DNA of 64,000 nucleotides from RPQJ01 sp963846315 (GCA_963846315.1 CAWJVM010000016.1:1-64000); one strand, 5' to 3'. Positions 28,177-37,173 are shown, counted from the first letter of the stretch. Made by a program: numbers and translations. The notes: generated by a model from the sequence alone, not told the origin.

Positions 28177-28926
28177 GTGTCACCCAGTCCCACGCCCCTG
28201 CTCTCCGTCGCCGCCGCCACGCTCGGCGCAGCACGGCATGTATGCGTGCTGACGGGTGCCGGCATCTCGGCGGAAAGCGGCGTGCCGACGTTTCGTGACG
28301 CGCAGACCGGCCTCTGGGCGAACTTTCGCCCCGAAGACCTGGCCACACCCGCCGCGTTCGCCCGCGATCCGCAACGGATCTGGGAGTGGTACGAGTGGCG
28401 CCGCGAACTCGTGCGGCGGGTGGAGCCCAACGCGGGTCACCGTGCGCTCGTCGAGCTGGCCAAGGCAGTGCCGCGACTGACGCTGGTCACGCAGAACGTC
28501 GACGGCCTGCACCAGCGCGCAGGCAGCACGGGTGTCATCGAATACCACGGCAACCTGCTGCGCGACCGCTGCCCTGCCGAAGGCACGGTCGCGGACCGTG
28601 CGTCCCTTTCGCTGTCAGGACTGCCGGAATGCGCACGGTGCGGCGAATTGCTGCGGCCCGACGTCGTCTGGTTTGGCGAAGCGATCCCGCGACAGGCGCT
28701 GTTCGAGGCCGATGCGGCCGTGACCGACTGCGACGTGTTCCTGTCGATCGGCACCGCGTCCGTCGTCTACCCGGCGGCGGGGCTCGCTGAAATCGCCCTT
28801 CGTCATGGCGCGAAAGTGGTCGAGATCAACACCGAATCCACGTCGCTCACACCACTTGCCGACGTGTTGCTGCGCGGTGCCTCGGGTGAACTGCTGCCGC
28901 AGTTGCTGCAAGCTCTGCGCGGCTGA
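28177..28926 (+). CDS. NAD-dependent protein deacylase, sirtuin (class III)
   Basis: A 249-residue sirtuin: NAD-binding GAGISAESGVPTFRD, TQNVDGLHQRAGS, and catalytic His in IEYHGN. The Y-x-x-R pair in WEWYEWRREL is the class III signature, associated with desuccinylase/demalonylase activity as in CobB and SIRT5. The zinc module is incomplete: RDRCPAEG lacks one cysteine of the usual first pair, while CARC is intact; some CobB proteins show a similar loss. The start is the GTG at 28177, which lies in the conserved flank of the heptamer array; no clear ribosome binding site other than CGGAA is seen, so the start is uncertain. Confidence 0.85.
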   Translation: MSPSPTPLLSVAAATLGAARHVCVLTGAGISAESGVPTFRDAQTGLWANFRPEDLATPAAFARDPQRIWEWYEWRRELVRRVEPNAGHRALVELAKAVPRLTLVTQNVDGLHQRAGSTGVIEYHGNLLRDRCPAEGTVADRASLSLSGLPECARCGELLRPDVVWFGEAIPRQALFEADAAVTDCDVFLSIGTASVVYPAAGLAEIALRHGAKVVEINTESTSLTPLADVLLRGASGELLPQLLQALRG

Positions 28927-29109
28927 TCTGGCTGCGCCGCTGCGACAATCGACGCGACGTGGTCGCGCGACCCAGGCGACGCAAGCGGCGCGTCGCTTTA
29001 TTGGGCATGGGTTCCCTGGACGCTGGGTTGGATCCTCCCCCCAGAGGACGGGTGCCATGTTAAAAGCTCCCCAACCGAACCGCGCAGACTTTCCGAGGTC
29101 TCACTCCAG

Positions 29110-30054
29110 ATGCGACGTACCCATCCCAGCCTGCAGCCCCTGCCCTCCGAGATCACGCCGCCCGACCGGTATTTCAATCGGCGCGAGGTCATGGCGGCAC
29201 TTGCTGCCGCCGGCGCAGTAGGTGCCGGCCTGCCCCGGACCGCTGCGGCAAGCCCGCTGAAGTACGGCAAGAATCCTCGATTGAGCCTTAAGGATGAACC
29301 TAATTCCCTCGAAGATATAACGACTTACAACAACTTCTACGAATTCGGAACAGATAAGTCGGACCCCGCGCGGAACTCCGGCAAATTCAAGCCACAGCCC
29401 TGGTCGGTGGCCATCAGCGGCGAATGCGCCAAGCCAGGTACCTACACGCTAGAGGACATCCTCAAGCCCCACGCACTCGAGGAGCGCATCTACCGTCTGC
29501 GCTGCGTCGAGGCCTGGTCGATGGTGATCCCGTGGGTCGGATTTCCGTTAGGCGACTTGTTGAAGCGCTTCGAGCCGACTTCGAAGGCCAGGTACGTTGC
29601 ATTCAAAACCGTGCTGCGGCCGAACGAGATGCCGGGCCAGCGCTTCCCGGTGCTCGACTGGCCGTACGTCGAAGGCCTCCGTATCGACGAAGCCATGCAT
29701 CCACTCACGCTGCTCGCCGTGGGTCTCTACGGCCAGTCCCTGCCCAACCAGAACGGCGCACCGCTGCGGTTGGTCGTGCCCTGGAAGTACGGTTTCAAGG
29801 GCATCAAGTCGATCGTCGAGATCCGCTTTACCGAACGCCAGCCACCGACTTCATGGAACCTATCGGCACCGCAGGAGTACGGCTTCTTCGCCAACGTGAA
29901 TCCCCGCGTCGACCATCCGCGCTGGAGCCAGGCGCAGGAACGCCGCATCGGCGGCAGCCTGTTCGCGTCGAAGCAGGCGACGCTGCCGTTCAACGGGTAC
30001 GCCGACCAGGTTGCCGCGCTCTATTCCGGGCTGGACCTGCGCAAGTTCTATTGA
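29110..30054 (+). CDS. msrP: Methionine sulfoxide reductase catalytic subunit MsrP
   Basis: A periplasmic molybdopterin enzyme of 314 residues that repairs methionine sulfoxide in envelope proteins. The molybdenum-binding cysteine is C132 in RLRCVEAWSMVIPW. A Tat-like leader is present (NRREVMAALAAAGAVGAG), with the twin arginines but not the full SRRxFLK consensus. LPNQNGAPLRLVVPWKYGFK and PPTSWN are family hallmarks. It is followed by msrQ, its heme membrane partner. Confidence 0.95.
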   Translation: MRRTHPSLQPLPSEITPPDRYFNRREVMAALAAAGAVGAGLPRTAAASPLKYGKNPRLSLKDEPNSLEDITTYNNFYEFGTDKSDPARNSGKFKPQPWSVAISGECAKPGTYTLEDILKPHALEERIYRLRCVEAWSMVIPWVGFPLGDLLKRFEPTSKARYVAFKTVLRPNEMPGQRFPVLDWPYVEGLRIDEAMHPLTLLAVGLYGQSLPNQNGAPLRLVVPWKYGFKGIKSIVEIRFTERQPPTSWNLSAPQEYGFFANVNPRVDHPRWSQAQERRIGGSLFASKQATLPFNGYADQVAALYSGLDLRKFY

Positions 30055-30064
30055 GCCGCCAAGC

Positions 30065-30733
30065 GTGACATCCCAGGCGCGCCCGGCCGCAAAGCGTTTC
30101 CGGGCCGACAAACCCCTCGTGTTCCTGCTGTGCTCGCTGCCGCTGCTGTGGCTGACGCTGCGTGCGTTCAGTGTCGGTAGTTTGTCACTGGGCCCGAATC
30201 CGGTGGAGGCCCTGCTGCACGGGCTGGGGCTCTGGGGCCTGCGCCTGTTGCTGCTGACGCTCTGTGTCCGTCCAGCCGCCGTCGTGTTGCGCCAACCACG
30301 GTTACTTCGTCTGCGACGCATGGTGGGGTTGTTCGCCTTTTCCTACCTGGTCCTGCATTTCCTCACGTGGCTCGTGCTTGACCGGGGCCTCGATTTAAAC
30401 GGAGTCGCGGCGGACATCGTCAAACGCCCGTACATCACCGTGGGCTTCGCCGCGCTGCTGTTGTTGATCCCGCTGGCCGTCACGTCCACGGATCGCTGGA
30501 TGCGTCGACTGGGGCGACGGTGGCATTCGCTGCACAAGCTGGTCTACGTCGCCGCCCTGCTCGGTTCCGTCCACTTCCTGTGGCAGGTGAAAGCCGACTG
30601 GCGCGAGCCGGCACTGTACATCGCCGCCTACCTGGCGCTGATGGCGTGGCGGTGGGTCAAGCGGCCGCGCAAGCAGCCGTCAGGCTCGCTTCAACACCGC
30701 GTGCGCGAACACACTGCCGAGAATGACCGCTAG
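30065..30733 (+). CDS. msrQ: Heme-binding membrane subunit MsrQ
   Basis: MsrQ is an inner-membrane heme b protein that passes electrons from the respiratory chain to MsrP. From the GTG at 30065, ten bases after msrP, the product is 222 residues with about six hydrophobic segments and histidines in HFLTW, WHSLHKLVY and SVHFLW that can bind heme. Earlier in-frame starts lie inside msrP and would produce a non-hydrophobic leader. The 3' end overlaps the convergent EamA transporter gene by 54 bp. Confidence 0.9.
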   Translation: MTSQARPAAKRFRADKPLVFLLCSLPLLWLTLRAFSVGSLSLGPNPVEALLHGLGLWGLRLLLLTLCVRPAAVVLRQPRLLRLRRMVGLFAFSYLVLHFLTWLVLDRGLDLNGVAADIVKRPYITVGFAALLLLIPLAVTSTDRWMRRLGRRWHSLHKLVYVAALLGSVHFLWQVKADWREPALYIAAYLALMAWRWVKRPRKQPSGSLQHRVREHTAENDR

Positions 30734-31549
30734 TCCCACATAGAACTGCAAGCCGAGCTCGCGTTGCTCACCGAGCAGCAGCATGGCCAGGAACACGGCG
30801 TAGACGGGCTCGAGGCTGACGGCGAGCTGGGCACTGAACGCACTGAGGTTGCGCAGTGCGACAAGTGAGAGGGCAAAGGGAAACAACGTGCAGGCCAGCG
30901 ACAGCACGACGAGCAGCGCTGCGTCGTGCGCTCCCGGCAAAGGGAGGTTCGTTGCATTGCCGCCAAAAATCACTGCCAGCAACGTGAGGAAGGCCGTGCC
31001 GGCGGCCAGCTCGAGGCCGGTGACGGCCATCGGCTCGCCGAGCTCGACGTAGCGTTTGTTCAGCGAGCCGAACACGGCCACCAGGAACGCGGACAACACT
31101 CCGGCTGCGATACCAAGACGCATCCCTTGCGGCGTGCCGCCAACCACCAGCATCACTCCGGGAATGGCGGCCACTCCGATCAGCAACTCGCGGGGATCAA
31201 AGCGCTTGCGAGTGATCCAGGGCTCGACGACGGACATGATGATCGGCGCCACGCCCATGCACGTGGCTGCCACCGAAGCGTTCGCCAGCTTGATCGCACC
31301 GTAGAACGTGACCCAGTGCAGCGCGACCACGACGCCGATGCCCGCGAAGATGCCGATCGTGCGCAGGCTCATTCGACGCAGGCCGCGCCAGAACGCCGGG
31401 ATGAACACCAGCGCGGCCACGACCAGGAACATGCGCCACCAGACCAGCGCGAACGCGGGCAGCGTGATCAGCTTGCCAAGGATGGCGGTGAAGCCCCAGA
31501 TCACCACGCACAGGTGAATCTGCAGCAACGCCTTGCGGGCTGGAAGCAT
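30680..31549 (-). CDS. EamA/DMT-family transporter
   Basis: A 289-residue inner-membrane protein with about ten hydrophobic segments in two similar halves, each half ending in an EamA-type segment (first: WGFTAILGKLITLPAFALVWWR; second: SAQLAVSLEPVYAVFLAMLLLGE). Family members export amino acids, metabolites or drugs; no substrate can be read from sequence. It converges with msrQ (54-bp overlap) and begins at ATG 31549, 40 bp downstream of the FabH-like gene on the same strand. Confidence 0.85.
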   Translation of the reverse strand: MLPARKALLQIHLCVVIWGFTAILGKLITLPAFALVWWRMFLVVAALVFIPAFWRGLRRMSLRTIGIFAGIGVVVALHWVTFYGAIKLANASVAATCMGVAPIIMSVVEPWITRKRFDPRELLIGVAAIPGVMLVVGGTPQGMRLGIAAGVLSAFLVAVFGSLNKRYVELGEPMAVTGLELAAGTAFLTLLAVIFGGNATNLPLPGAHDAALLVVLSLACTLFPFALSLVALRNLSAFSAQLAVSLEPVYAVFLAMLLLGEQRELGLQFYVGLAVILGSVFAHAVLKRA

Positions 31550-31589
31550 GGTTGGCAGCGGGCTCCGGCTGGGCCGGTCGCCCGTGAAC

Positions 31590-32657
31590 TCAGCCCGCCT
31601 TCGTCAGGTAGCCCTGCACGATCTCGAGCGCCGTGCGGTCGCTCGGCGGCAGGTCCACGTCCGTCGTGCCGATGGGCGTCGTGCGCTCACCCCAGCGCAC
31701 AAGGTGCGCACACCACGTGAGGCCCGCGCCAAAGCCCGGCAAGAGCAGCAGGCTGTTCGGCTTGACCCGGCCTTCTTCGATGGCTTCGACCAGTGCAACC
31801 GCGACGGTTGCGGCGGACATGTTGCCGTACTTGTGCACGTTGACGAACATGCGATCCGCAGGCGCACCGACGCGCTTCGCGACCGCATCCATGATGCGCA
31901 GGTTGGCCTGGTGCGGAATCACGACGTCGACGTCGTCGACCTGGTACCCCTGCGCGGCGAGCACGTCCGTGCAGGCACCGGACATTCCGAGTACCGCACG
32001 CTTGAAGATTTCCGGACCCTCGAAAATCCACGATGTCTCGCCGTAGGGTCGACCCTGGTTGACGTAGCGGCCGCCCATGCCCTTGACGACGAGCGTATTG
32101 CGCGCGTCGCTGTCGCAGCCCAGTTTCTCGCCGAGCAGCCCTTCGACCTTGTCCGTGGCCTCGAGCACGACGGCGGCACAGCCGTCACCGAACAGCACGC
32201 AGACACCGCGGTTGTGCCAGTCCATGAAAGCCGAGATCAGTTCGCCGCCGACCACCACTGCATTCTTGACGACGCCGGTGCGGATCAACGCATTGGCGGT
32301 GCTGAGTGCGTACAGGAAACTGGTGCACGCCGTGTTCACGTCGTAGGCAGCGGCGCGCTTGGCGCCCAACCGTACCTGCAGGCCCGAAGCCTGGTTCGGC
32401 ACCTGGTCATCGAAGCTGCAGGTGCCGATGACGATGAGTTCAACGTCGGCCGGATCGAGGCCCGCCGCTGCCAGAGCCCGCATGGAACTGACGTACGCCA
32501 TCTCCTCGAGTGACACGTGCGAAATGCGCCGCTCGCTGATGCCGGTACGCGAGGTGATCCACTCGTCGTTGGTGTCGAGGAAGGTCGCCAGGTCGGCGTT
32601 GGTCAGGACATTGGGTGGGAGGCATTTGCCCCAGCCTGTAATGGCAGCGTGAGTCAC
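31590..32657 (-). CDS. 3-oxoacyl-ACP synthase III (FabH-like)
   Basis: A thiolase-fold condensing enzyme of 355 residues with the KAS III triad C111 (NTACTSFLY), H249 (IPHQANLRI) and N279 (KYGNMSAA). KAS III enzymes condense acyl-CoA with malonyl-ACP to start fatty acid or specialised lipid synthesis. It is longer than E. coli FabH (317), mainly through a C-terminal extension after LLPGFGAGLTWCAHLVRWG. It stands alone rather than in a fab cluster, so it may be an additional KAS III with a special starter unit. The GTG at 32657 has a strong GGGGGA ribosome binding site; the longer frame upstream is not supported. Confidence 0.85.
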   Translation of the reverse strand: MTHAAITGWGKCLPPNVLTNADLATFLDTNDEWITSRTGISERRISHVSLEEMAYVSSMRALAAAGLDPADVELIVIGTCSFDDQVPNQASGLQVRLGAKRAAAYDVNTACTSFLYALSTANALIRTGVVKNAVVVGGELISAFMDWHNRGVCVLFGDGCAAVVLEATDKVEGLLGEKLGCDSDARNTLVVKGMGGRYVNQGRPYGETSWIFEGPEIFKRAVLGMSGACTDVLAAQGYQVDDVDVVIPHQANLRIMDAVAKRVGAPADRMFVNVHKYGNMSAATVAVALVEAIEEGRVKPNSLLLLPGFGAGLTWCAHLVRWGERTTPIGTTDVDLPPSDRTALEIVQGYLTKAG

Positions 32658-32855
32658 TGACGTCCCCCAGGGGCTGGTCCGGATATGGTGCGACACTTTA
32701 CCAGTCTGCGAGCGCTGTGGAATGATCCCGCCGGCCCCATTCCGGGCCGCCCTTGCCAGAGTCCCTGCATGCCAATCGCCCGCGTCAACGGCCATGACAA
32801 ATCATCCGTGCCGGCCAGGACGTCCCTGTTCGACGGGCTCGCGACCCACTGACCC

Positions 32856-34100
32856 GTGCGTCAATTACGGCACTGGATCGTCCTCGGCGCGCTGGCGCTC
32901 GGCATCAGCCTGGGCGCCTGGATCGATCATTCCGGCGGCCAGTTCGCGCATTCAGTCGCAAGCGGCATCGAGGCGATCGGCACGCTCTGGCTCAATGCGT
33001 TACGCATGACGGTCGGACCGCTGGTGTTCTCGATGCTGGTGGCGGCCGTGGCGAGCGTCTCGGACGCCATGGCGACCGGCCGGCTGGCGTCGCGAGCCAT
33101 CGGCTGGTTCACGTTCCTGCTGCTGGTCGCGGGAACGTTGGCAGTGCTGCTGACGCAAGGCCTGCTCGCGCTCTGGCCGGTGGACCGTGCAACGGCCGAC
33201 GCCTTCATCGCCGGAGCGAGCCAGGGCGCTGCCACAGCGGTCGCTAGCCTCAGCTGGACCGACTGGCTGCAGCAACTGCTGCCGCCGAACATCGTTGCGG
33301 CCGCAGCGGACAACGCAATCCTGGCGCTGGTGGTGTTCGCGATCCTGTTCGGTTTCGCAGCCACGAAATTGCCGGCACCGCAACGCAACGCTTTGACCGG
33401 CTTCTTCGGCGCCATGGCCGAGGCCATGGTGGTCATGGTGCGCTGGGTGCTGCTGGTCGCCCCGATCGGTGTGTTCGCACTGGCGCTTGGCGTGGGCCGA
33501 CAAGCGGGCTTCGGCGCGGCAGGACTGCTGGTGCAGTACGCAACGACGGTCGCCGCCGTAATCGCGATTGCGACCCTGTTCATCTATGTCGTCGTCGCGC
33601 TGCGGGGTCGGGTGAGCGTGGGCACGTTCGCCACGGCCGTCGCCCCCGTGCAGGTGGTGGCCGCCAGCACGCAGAGTTCGCTGGCCACGCTGCCCGCCAT
33701 GATCGAATGCTCGCGGGAACGGCTGGGCGTACCGCCGCGCGTCGCGAGTCTCGTGCTGCCGCTGGCCGTGGCCGTGTTCCGCTACACCAGTCCGCTCGGC
33801 AACCTCGGCGTGTGTTTCTTCATCGCAGCGATGTATGGCATCGAACCGAACCTGCTGCAGATGATTGGTGCGATCTTCGTCGCGATCGCCGTCAGCGTCG
33901 GCTCGGTGGGACTTCCCGGCCAGGTGTCCTTCATCGCCAGTGTCGCGCCGATTTGCGCGGCGTTGGGCTTGCCGGTCGAGGTGCTCGGCATTCTTGTCGC
34001 CGTAGAAATCCTGCCGGACATCTTCCGCACCATCGGTAACGTTACGGCGGACGTTGCCGTCACGGTGCTGGTCGACGAAGCGGAACCGCCAGCGGGCTGA
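32856..34100 (+). CDS. Dicarboxylate/amino acid:cation symporter (DAACS family)
   Basis: A 414-residue membrane protein of the glutamate/aspartate and C4-dicarboxylate symporter family. The substrate-loop motif, usually SSSxTLP, appears as TQSSLATLP, and the second re-entrant loop and the VGLPGQ segment are recognisable. About eight transmembrane helices can be counted. Initiation is at a GTG (32856). The changed SSS motif makes the substrate uncertain. It is divergent from the FabH-like gene. Confidence 0.85.
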   Translation: MRQLRHWIVLGALALGISLGAWIDHSGGQFAHSVASGIEAIGTLWLNALRMTVGPLVFSMLVAAVASVSDAMATGRLASRAIGWFTFLLLVAGTLAVLLTQGLLALWPVDRATADAFIAGASQGAATAVASLSWTDWLQQLLPPNIVAAAADNAILALVVFAILFGFAATKLPAPQRNALTGFFGAMAEAMVVMVRWVLLVAPIGVFALALGVGRQAGFGAAGLLVQYATTVAAVIAIATLFIYVVVALRGRVSVGTFATAVAPVQVVAASTQSSLATLPAMIECSRERLGVPPRVASLVLPLAVAVFRYTSPLGNLGVCFFIAAMYGIEPNLLQMIGAIFVAIAVSVGSVGLPGQVSFIASVAPICAALGLPVEVLGILVAVEILPDIFRTIGNVTADVAVTVLVDEAEPPAG

Positions 34101-34144
34101 GCGTCAGTGCGAAGCTGAACGAAGCCACCCAGCGCGCGCCAAGG

Positions 34145-35056
34145 TCAGGCTGTCGCGTGCCGCGGAAATCCGCCCGCCTTCACCAGCATGCCGGGCACGC
34201 TGCGCCCGAGCTGCTCCTGCAACCACTTGCCGGTTTCGATCGCGGCATCGAGCGAGACGCCGGTCTGGTAACCGGCGCGGTGCAGCTGGTAGAGCAGGTC
34301 TTCGGTCGCGATGTTGCCCGTGGCCGCCGGTGCAAACGGACAGCCGCCGATGCCGCCGAGGCTGGCATCGATGGTGCGCACGCCGGCCAGCAACGCGGCG
34401 AACGCGTTGGCAAAGCCGCTGTTGCGGGTATTGTGAAAATGGCAGCGCAGCGGAATGCCGGGGACGGCTTCGCGGACTCGCGAAACGATCTCGGTGACCT
34501 GCGTGGGCACGCCGACGCCGATGGTGTCGGCCAGCGCGATCTCGAACGGTCGTGCTTCGGCCACGCGCCTCGCCACTTCGACAACCCGTTCCACCGCAAT
34601 TTCACCCTCGAACGGACACCCGAACGCCGCCGAGACCGTCACCTGCGCCCGGACGCCTGCCTGTTCCGCTGATCGCGCGATGTCGAGCCAGGCGGCGATG
34701 GATTCGTCGGTCGACACTCCCTGGTTGCGACGGTTGAACGTGTCGCTGGCGACGACCGCCATGCCGATCTCGTTGCACCCCGCCGCCATCGCCCGCTCGA
34801 ATCCCTTGCGATTGAGCACGAGGCCGATGTAGTGCACACCCGCAGGCGGCGCGCCGAGTGCTCGCAGCACGGCCTCGGCATCGGCCATCTGCGGCACCTT
34901 CTTCGGATTGACGAAGCTGGTGACTTCGACGCGACGCAACCCGGCGGCCAGCACGCGACGAATGAACTCGATCTTGGCCGCCGTCGGTAAAATGCCGGGC
35001 TCGGCCTGCAACCCGTCGCGGGGACCGACTTCGACGATGTCGACATGCGTGCTCAT
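34145..35056 (-). CDS. Hydroxymethylglutaryl-CoA lyase
   Basis: A TIM-barrel lyase of 303 residues that cleaves HMG-CoA to acetoacetate and acetyl-CoA, the last step of leucine degradation. The catalytic residues are visible: GPRDGLQ (R13, D14), metal ligands H206 and H208 in CHFHNT, and catalytic C239 in GGIGGCPFAPAATGN. Other leucine-degradation genes (liu cluster) are not adjacent. It starts at ATG 35056; the AT-rich stretch around 35080-35115 just upstream is probably its promoter. Confidence 0.9.
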   Translation of the reverse strand: MSTHVDIVEVGPRDGLQAEPGILPTAAKIEFIRRVLAAGLRRVEVTSFVNPKKVPQMADAEAVLRALGAPPAGVHYIGLVLNRKGFERAMAAGCNEIGMAVVASDTFNRRNQGVSTDESIAAWLDIARSAEQAGVRAQVTVSAAFGCPFEGEIAVERVVEVARRVAEARPFEIALADTIGVGVPTQVTEIVSRVREAVPGIPLRCHFHNTRNSGFANAFAALLAGVRTIDASLGGIGGCPFAPAATGNIATEDLLYQLHRAGYQTGVSLDAAIETGKWLQEQLGRSVPGMLVKAGGFPRHATA

Positions 35057-35082
35057 GGCGGCTTCCGGTCGTGGCTAGAACA

Positions 35083-35239
35083 TATCTAATGTATATTGAT
35101 ATAACAATTAAATCGGGGCGGCACGGCCAAGGTTAAGAACCCTGCCCGGCGAATACAAGGTGATCCCAGGACTGGCTCTGGTGAACTAACGGAGCCCCGC
35201 AGGCTCCAAAGCCCCGAGACGCGCCGCCGGCGCTACAAT
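35083..35239. promoter_or_regulatory. Divergent control region of HMG-CoA lyase and TPR gene
   Basis: 35083-35103 is unusually AT-rich for this genome, with ATATC and GATAT forming a loose dyad; it likely holds the minus-strand promoter of the lyase gene. At 35191-35207 GGAGCC and GGCTCC form a hairpin with a 5-nt loop. A TACAAT box at 35234-35239 lies 35 bp before the TPR gene start and is its probable -10. Confidence 0.45.
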
Positions 35240-35273
35240 GCGCGCCACCAGGACCCATAGCCCCGAGAGGCCG

Positions 35274-36554
35274 ATGATGAAGAAAGCGAACCTCGTTTTG
35301 ATGGCTGCCCTTGCTGCGGCCGGGCTCGTCGGCATAGCCGGCGGCTCGCTGCTGCCTGTTTCGGTCGCGGTGGCAGCCGAGAAGGAAAAGCCCGCCCCGA
35401 AGCAGAAGCTGAGCCCGGCCGTGCAGAAGCCTCTCGTGGCGGCACAGAACGCCATGACTGCCAAGAACTGGGACGAAGCACTCGTCCAGATCCAGGCCGC
35501 GCAGGCCGTCGAGCCCAAGACGCCGTACGACGCTTTCATGGTCGACGAGCTCGGCTGGTACATCTACCTGCAGAAGAAGGACTACGTGAAGTCCGCCGAG
35601 ACGCTGGAACGCTCGCTGGCGTCGGGCATGGTCCCCGAAGCCGACAAGGCGCAGCGGATGCGTGCGCTCACGCAGATGAACCTGCAGAACCAGCAGTACG
35701 ACAAGGCGATCGCGCACGGTACGGAATACCTGAAGCTCAGCCCGAACGACGCGGAGATTGCCCTCTCCCTGGCACAGGCACGCTACCTGACGAACGACTT
35801 CAAGGGCGCCAAGGCGGCGTCCGAGCAGCTCATTGCCACGAGCCCGAAGCCGGCCGAAGCCGCCCTGCTGCTGGCCCTGCGCTCGAACTACGAGCTGAAG
35901 GACGAGCCCGGCATCCTGCGTTCGCTCGAGGGACTGGTGCGCTATTACCCGGCACCGAAGTACTGGGAAGACCTGCTCAACGCACAGCTGTACCGCACCA
36001 AGGACGACCGCGGGCTGCGTTCGCTCTACCGTCTGATGAACGACACCGACACCCTCGACAAGGGCGAGGAGTTCGCCGAGATGGGCAGCACCCTGGTCAC
36101 CGGCGGCTTCCCGAACGAAGCCAAGCTGGTCCTCGAGCGCGGCATGGCCAAGAACGTCTTCCAGGCCGACTCGAAGACGCGAGCCCAGGCGGAACTTGAA
36201 CGTGCCCGCACCGGCGCGACCGACGACGCCAAGGAAGTCAGCACCGCTCCGGCGCAGCTGGCGGCCGCCAAGACCGGCACGCAGATGGTTGCCATCGGTA
36301 AGCTCTACTTCAGCGCAGGCGACTACGCCAAGGCCATCGACGCGATCCAGAAGGGTCTCGCGAAAGGTGGCGTGGCCGACGCCGACGACGCGAACATGCT
36401 CGCCGGTATCGCCAACTCCCGCCTGGGCAAGTCGACCGAAGCCCGCGCCGCGTTCGAGGCGGTCAAGGCGCCTGGACTAAGCGACATTGCCCGACTGTGG
36501 ATTTTGAAGCTCGACGCGTCAACGGCGGCCCCGGCGCCCGCCCCCGCCGGCTGA
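35274..36554 (+). CDS. Exported TPR-repeat protein (paralogue 1)
   Basis: A 426-residue protein with a signal peptide (MMKKANLVLMAALAAAGLVG..., cleavage near VAVAAEK) and several tetratricopeptide-like repeats (for example AKNWDEALVQIQAAQAVEP, QQYDKAIAHGTEYLKLSPND, AGDYAKAIDAIQKGLAKGG). It ends in an Ala-Pro tail. It is clearly paralogous to the protein at 43664-44881, which follows the tonB-exbB-exbD-exbD genes; both share the LYFSAGDY(A/P)(K/N)A(I/V)xA(I/L)QK block and the WY(I/V)YLQ segment. It probably serves a TonB-related or other periplasmic scaffold role. The ATG at 35274 follows GAGAGG, and a strong terminator lies just downstream. Confidence 0.8.
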   Translation: MMKKANLVLMAALAAAGLVGIAGGSLLPVSVAVAAEKEKPAPKQKLSPAVQKPLVAAQNAMTAKNWDEALVQIQAAQAVEPKTPYDAFMVDELGWYIYLQKKDYVKSAETLERSLASGMVPEADKAQRMRALTQMNLQNQQYDKAIAHGTEYLKLSPNDAEIALSLAQARYLTNDFKGAKAASEQLIATSPKPAEAALLLALRSNYELKDEPGILRSLEGLVRYYPAPKYWEDLLNAQLYRTKDDRGLRSLYRLMNDTDTLDKGEEFAEMGSTLVTGGFPNEAKLVLERGMAKNVFQADSKTRAQAELERARTGATDDAKEVSTAPAQLAAAKTGTQMVAIGKLYFSAGDYAKAIDAIQKGLAKGGVADADDANMLAGIANSRLGKSTEARAAFEAVKAPGLSDIARLWILKLDASTAAPAPAPAG

Positions 36555-36577
36555 CCAGTTCGTTCGATCGTCACCGG

Positions 36578-36611
36578 GCCCCGCAGGCAACCAACCTGCG
36601 GGGCTTTTTTT
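36578..36611 (+). terminator. Rho-independent terminator of the TPR gene
   Basis: GCCCCGCAGG and CCTGCGGGGC form a perfect 10-bp stem with a 7-nt loop, followed directly by seven T residues. Confidence 0.95.
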
Positions 36612-36642
36612 CTTGGGCGACCTTCAACTCCGGGCACTCACC

Positions 36643-37044
36643 GTGGCGACCTTGCAGCAGATCAGTGATTTCATGGCGGAATCGTTTCCGCAGGGCAAGG
36701 TGTCGATCGACGCCGTCGATGCGGTTTCCGCCACCGTGCGGCACAAGATAGGGATCGAGGAATTGCGCCCGGGCGGCACCGTCGCCGGGCCGGTGCTGAT
36801 GGCCGTTGCAGACGCTGCGCTCTACGTTGCGATTTTCGGGCGGCTCGGCATCGTGCCGCTCGCCGTCACGACCAGCCTGACCGTCAACTTCCTGCGCAAG
36901 CCCGAGTCGGGACGGGACATCGTTGGCGTGTGCAAGCTCATGAAGTCGGGCCGCTCGCTTGCGGTCGGCGAAGTGTGGCTTTACTCGGCGGGCAGCGAGG
37001 AGCCGGTCGCGCATGCGGTCGGCACGTACGCGTTGCCGCGTTGA
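36643..37044 (+). CDS. PaaI-family hotdog thioesterase
   Basis: A 133-residue protein with the hotdog-fold thioesterase pattern: GGTVAGPVLMAVADAALYVAIFG, then the SLTVNFLRKPESG strand and the GRSLAVGEVWLYSAG strand. Related enzymes hydrolyse acyl-CoA thioesters. The start is uncertain: a TTG at 36613 directly abuts the T-tract of the preceding terminator, so the GTG at 36643 or an ATG at 36673 is more plausible. It has no obvious partner gene. The arsenic island begins about 140 bp downstream, after a conserved-loop hairpin. Confidence 0.75.
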   Translation: MATLQQISDFMAESFPQGKVSIDAVDAVSATVRHKIGIEELRPGGTVAGPVLMAVADAALYVAIFGRLGIVPLAVTTSLTVNFLRKPESGRDIVGVCKLMKSGRSLAVGEVWLYSAGSEEPVAHAVGTYALPR

Positions 37045-37099
37045 GCGTTAGCGTCGATCGATCAGGGCGTCGGGCCTGCAATAGCGGGCTGTTCCGTAG

Positions 37100-37140
37100 A
37101 CTTTCCGGCGAGCGGAAAGGCAGACACGCTCGCGGAAAGT
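37100..37140 (+). repeat. Conserved-loop hairpin (copy C)
   Basis: Outer arms ACTTTCC/GGAAAGT and inner arms GCGAGCG/CGCTCGC (one bulged G) enclose GGAAAGGCAGACAC. The 16-base string GGAAAGGCAGACACGC is identical to copies A and B near 24.0-24.2 kb, whereas the arms are unrelated to theirs. It lies between the thioesterase gene and the arsR operator. Confidence 0.75.
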
Positions 37141-37148
37141 GCGGACGC

Positions 37149-37173
37149 ATTTCGCCATATGGCGAAATACAAT
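37149..37173 (+). promoter_or_regulatory. ArsR operator palindrome and -10 box
   Basis: The perfect 20-bp palindrome ATTTCGCCATATGGCGAAAT (37149-37168) sits immediately before arsR. A TACAAT box at 37168-37173 follows it, so bound regulator would block the promoter. This is the expected layout for an autoregulated ArsR/SmtB gene. The predicted transcription start is at or next to the ATG at 37181, so the message may be leaderless. Confidence 0.75.

Noticed and set aside
36613..36615. TTG at 36613 as start of the thioesterase gene
   Set aside because: It lies two bases after the terminator T-tract, leaving no room for a ribosome binding site; later starts are more plausible.
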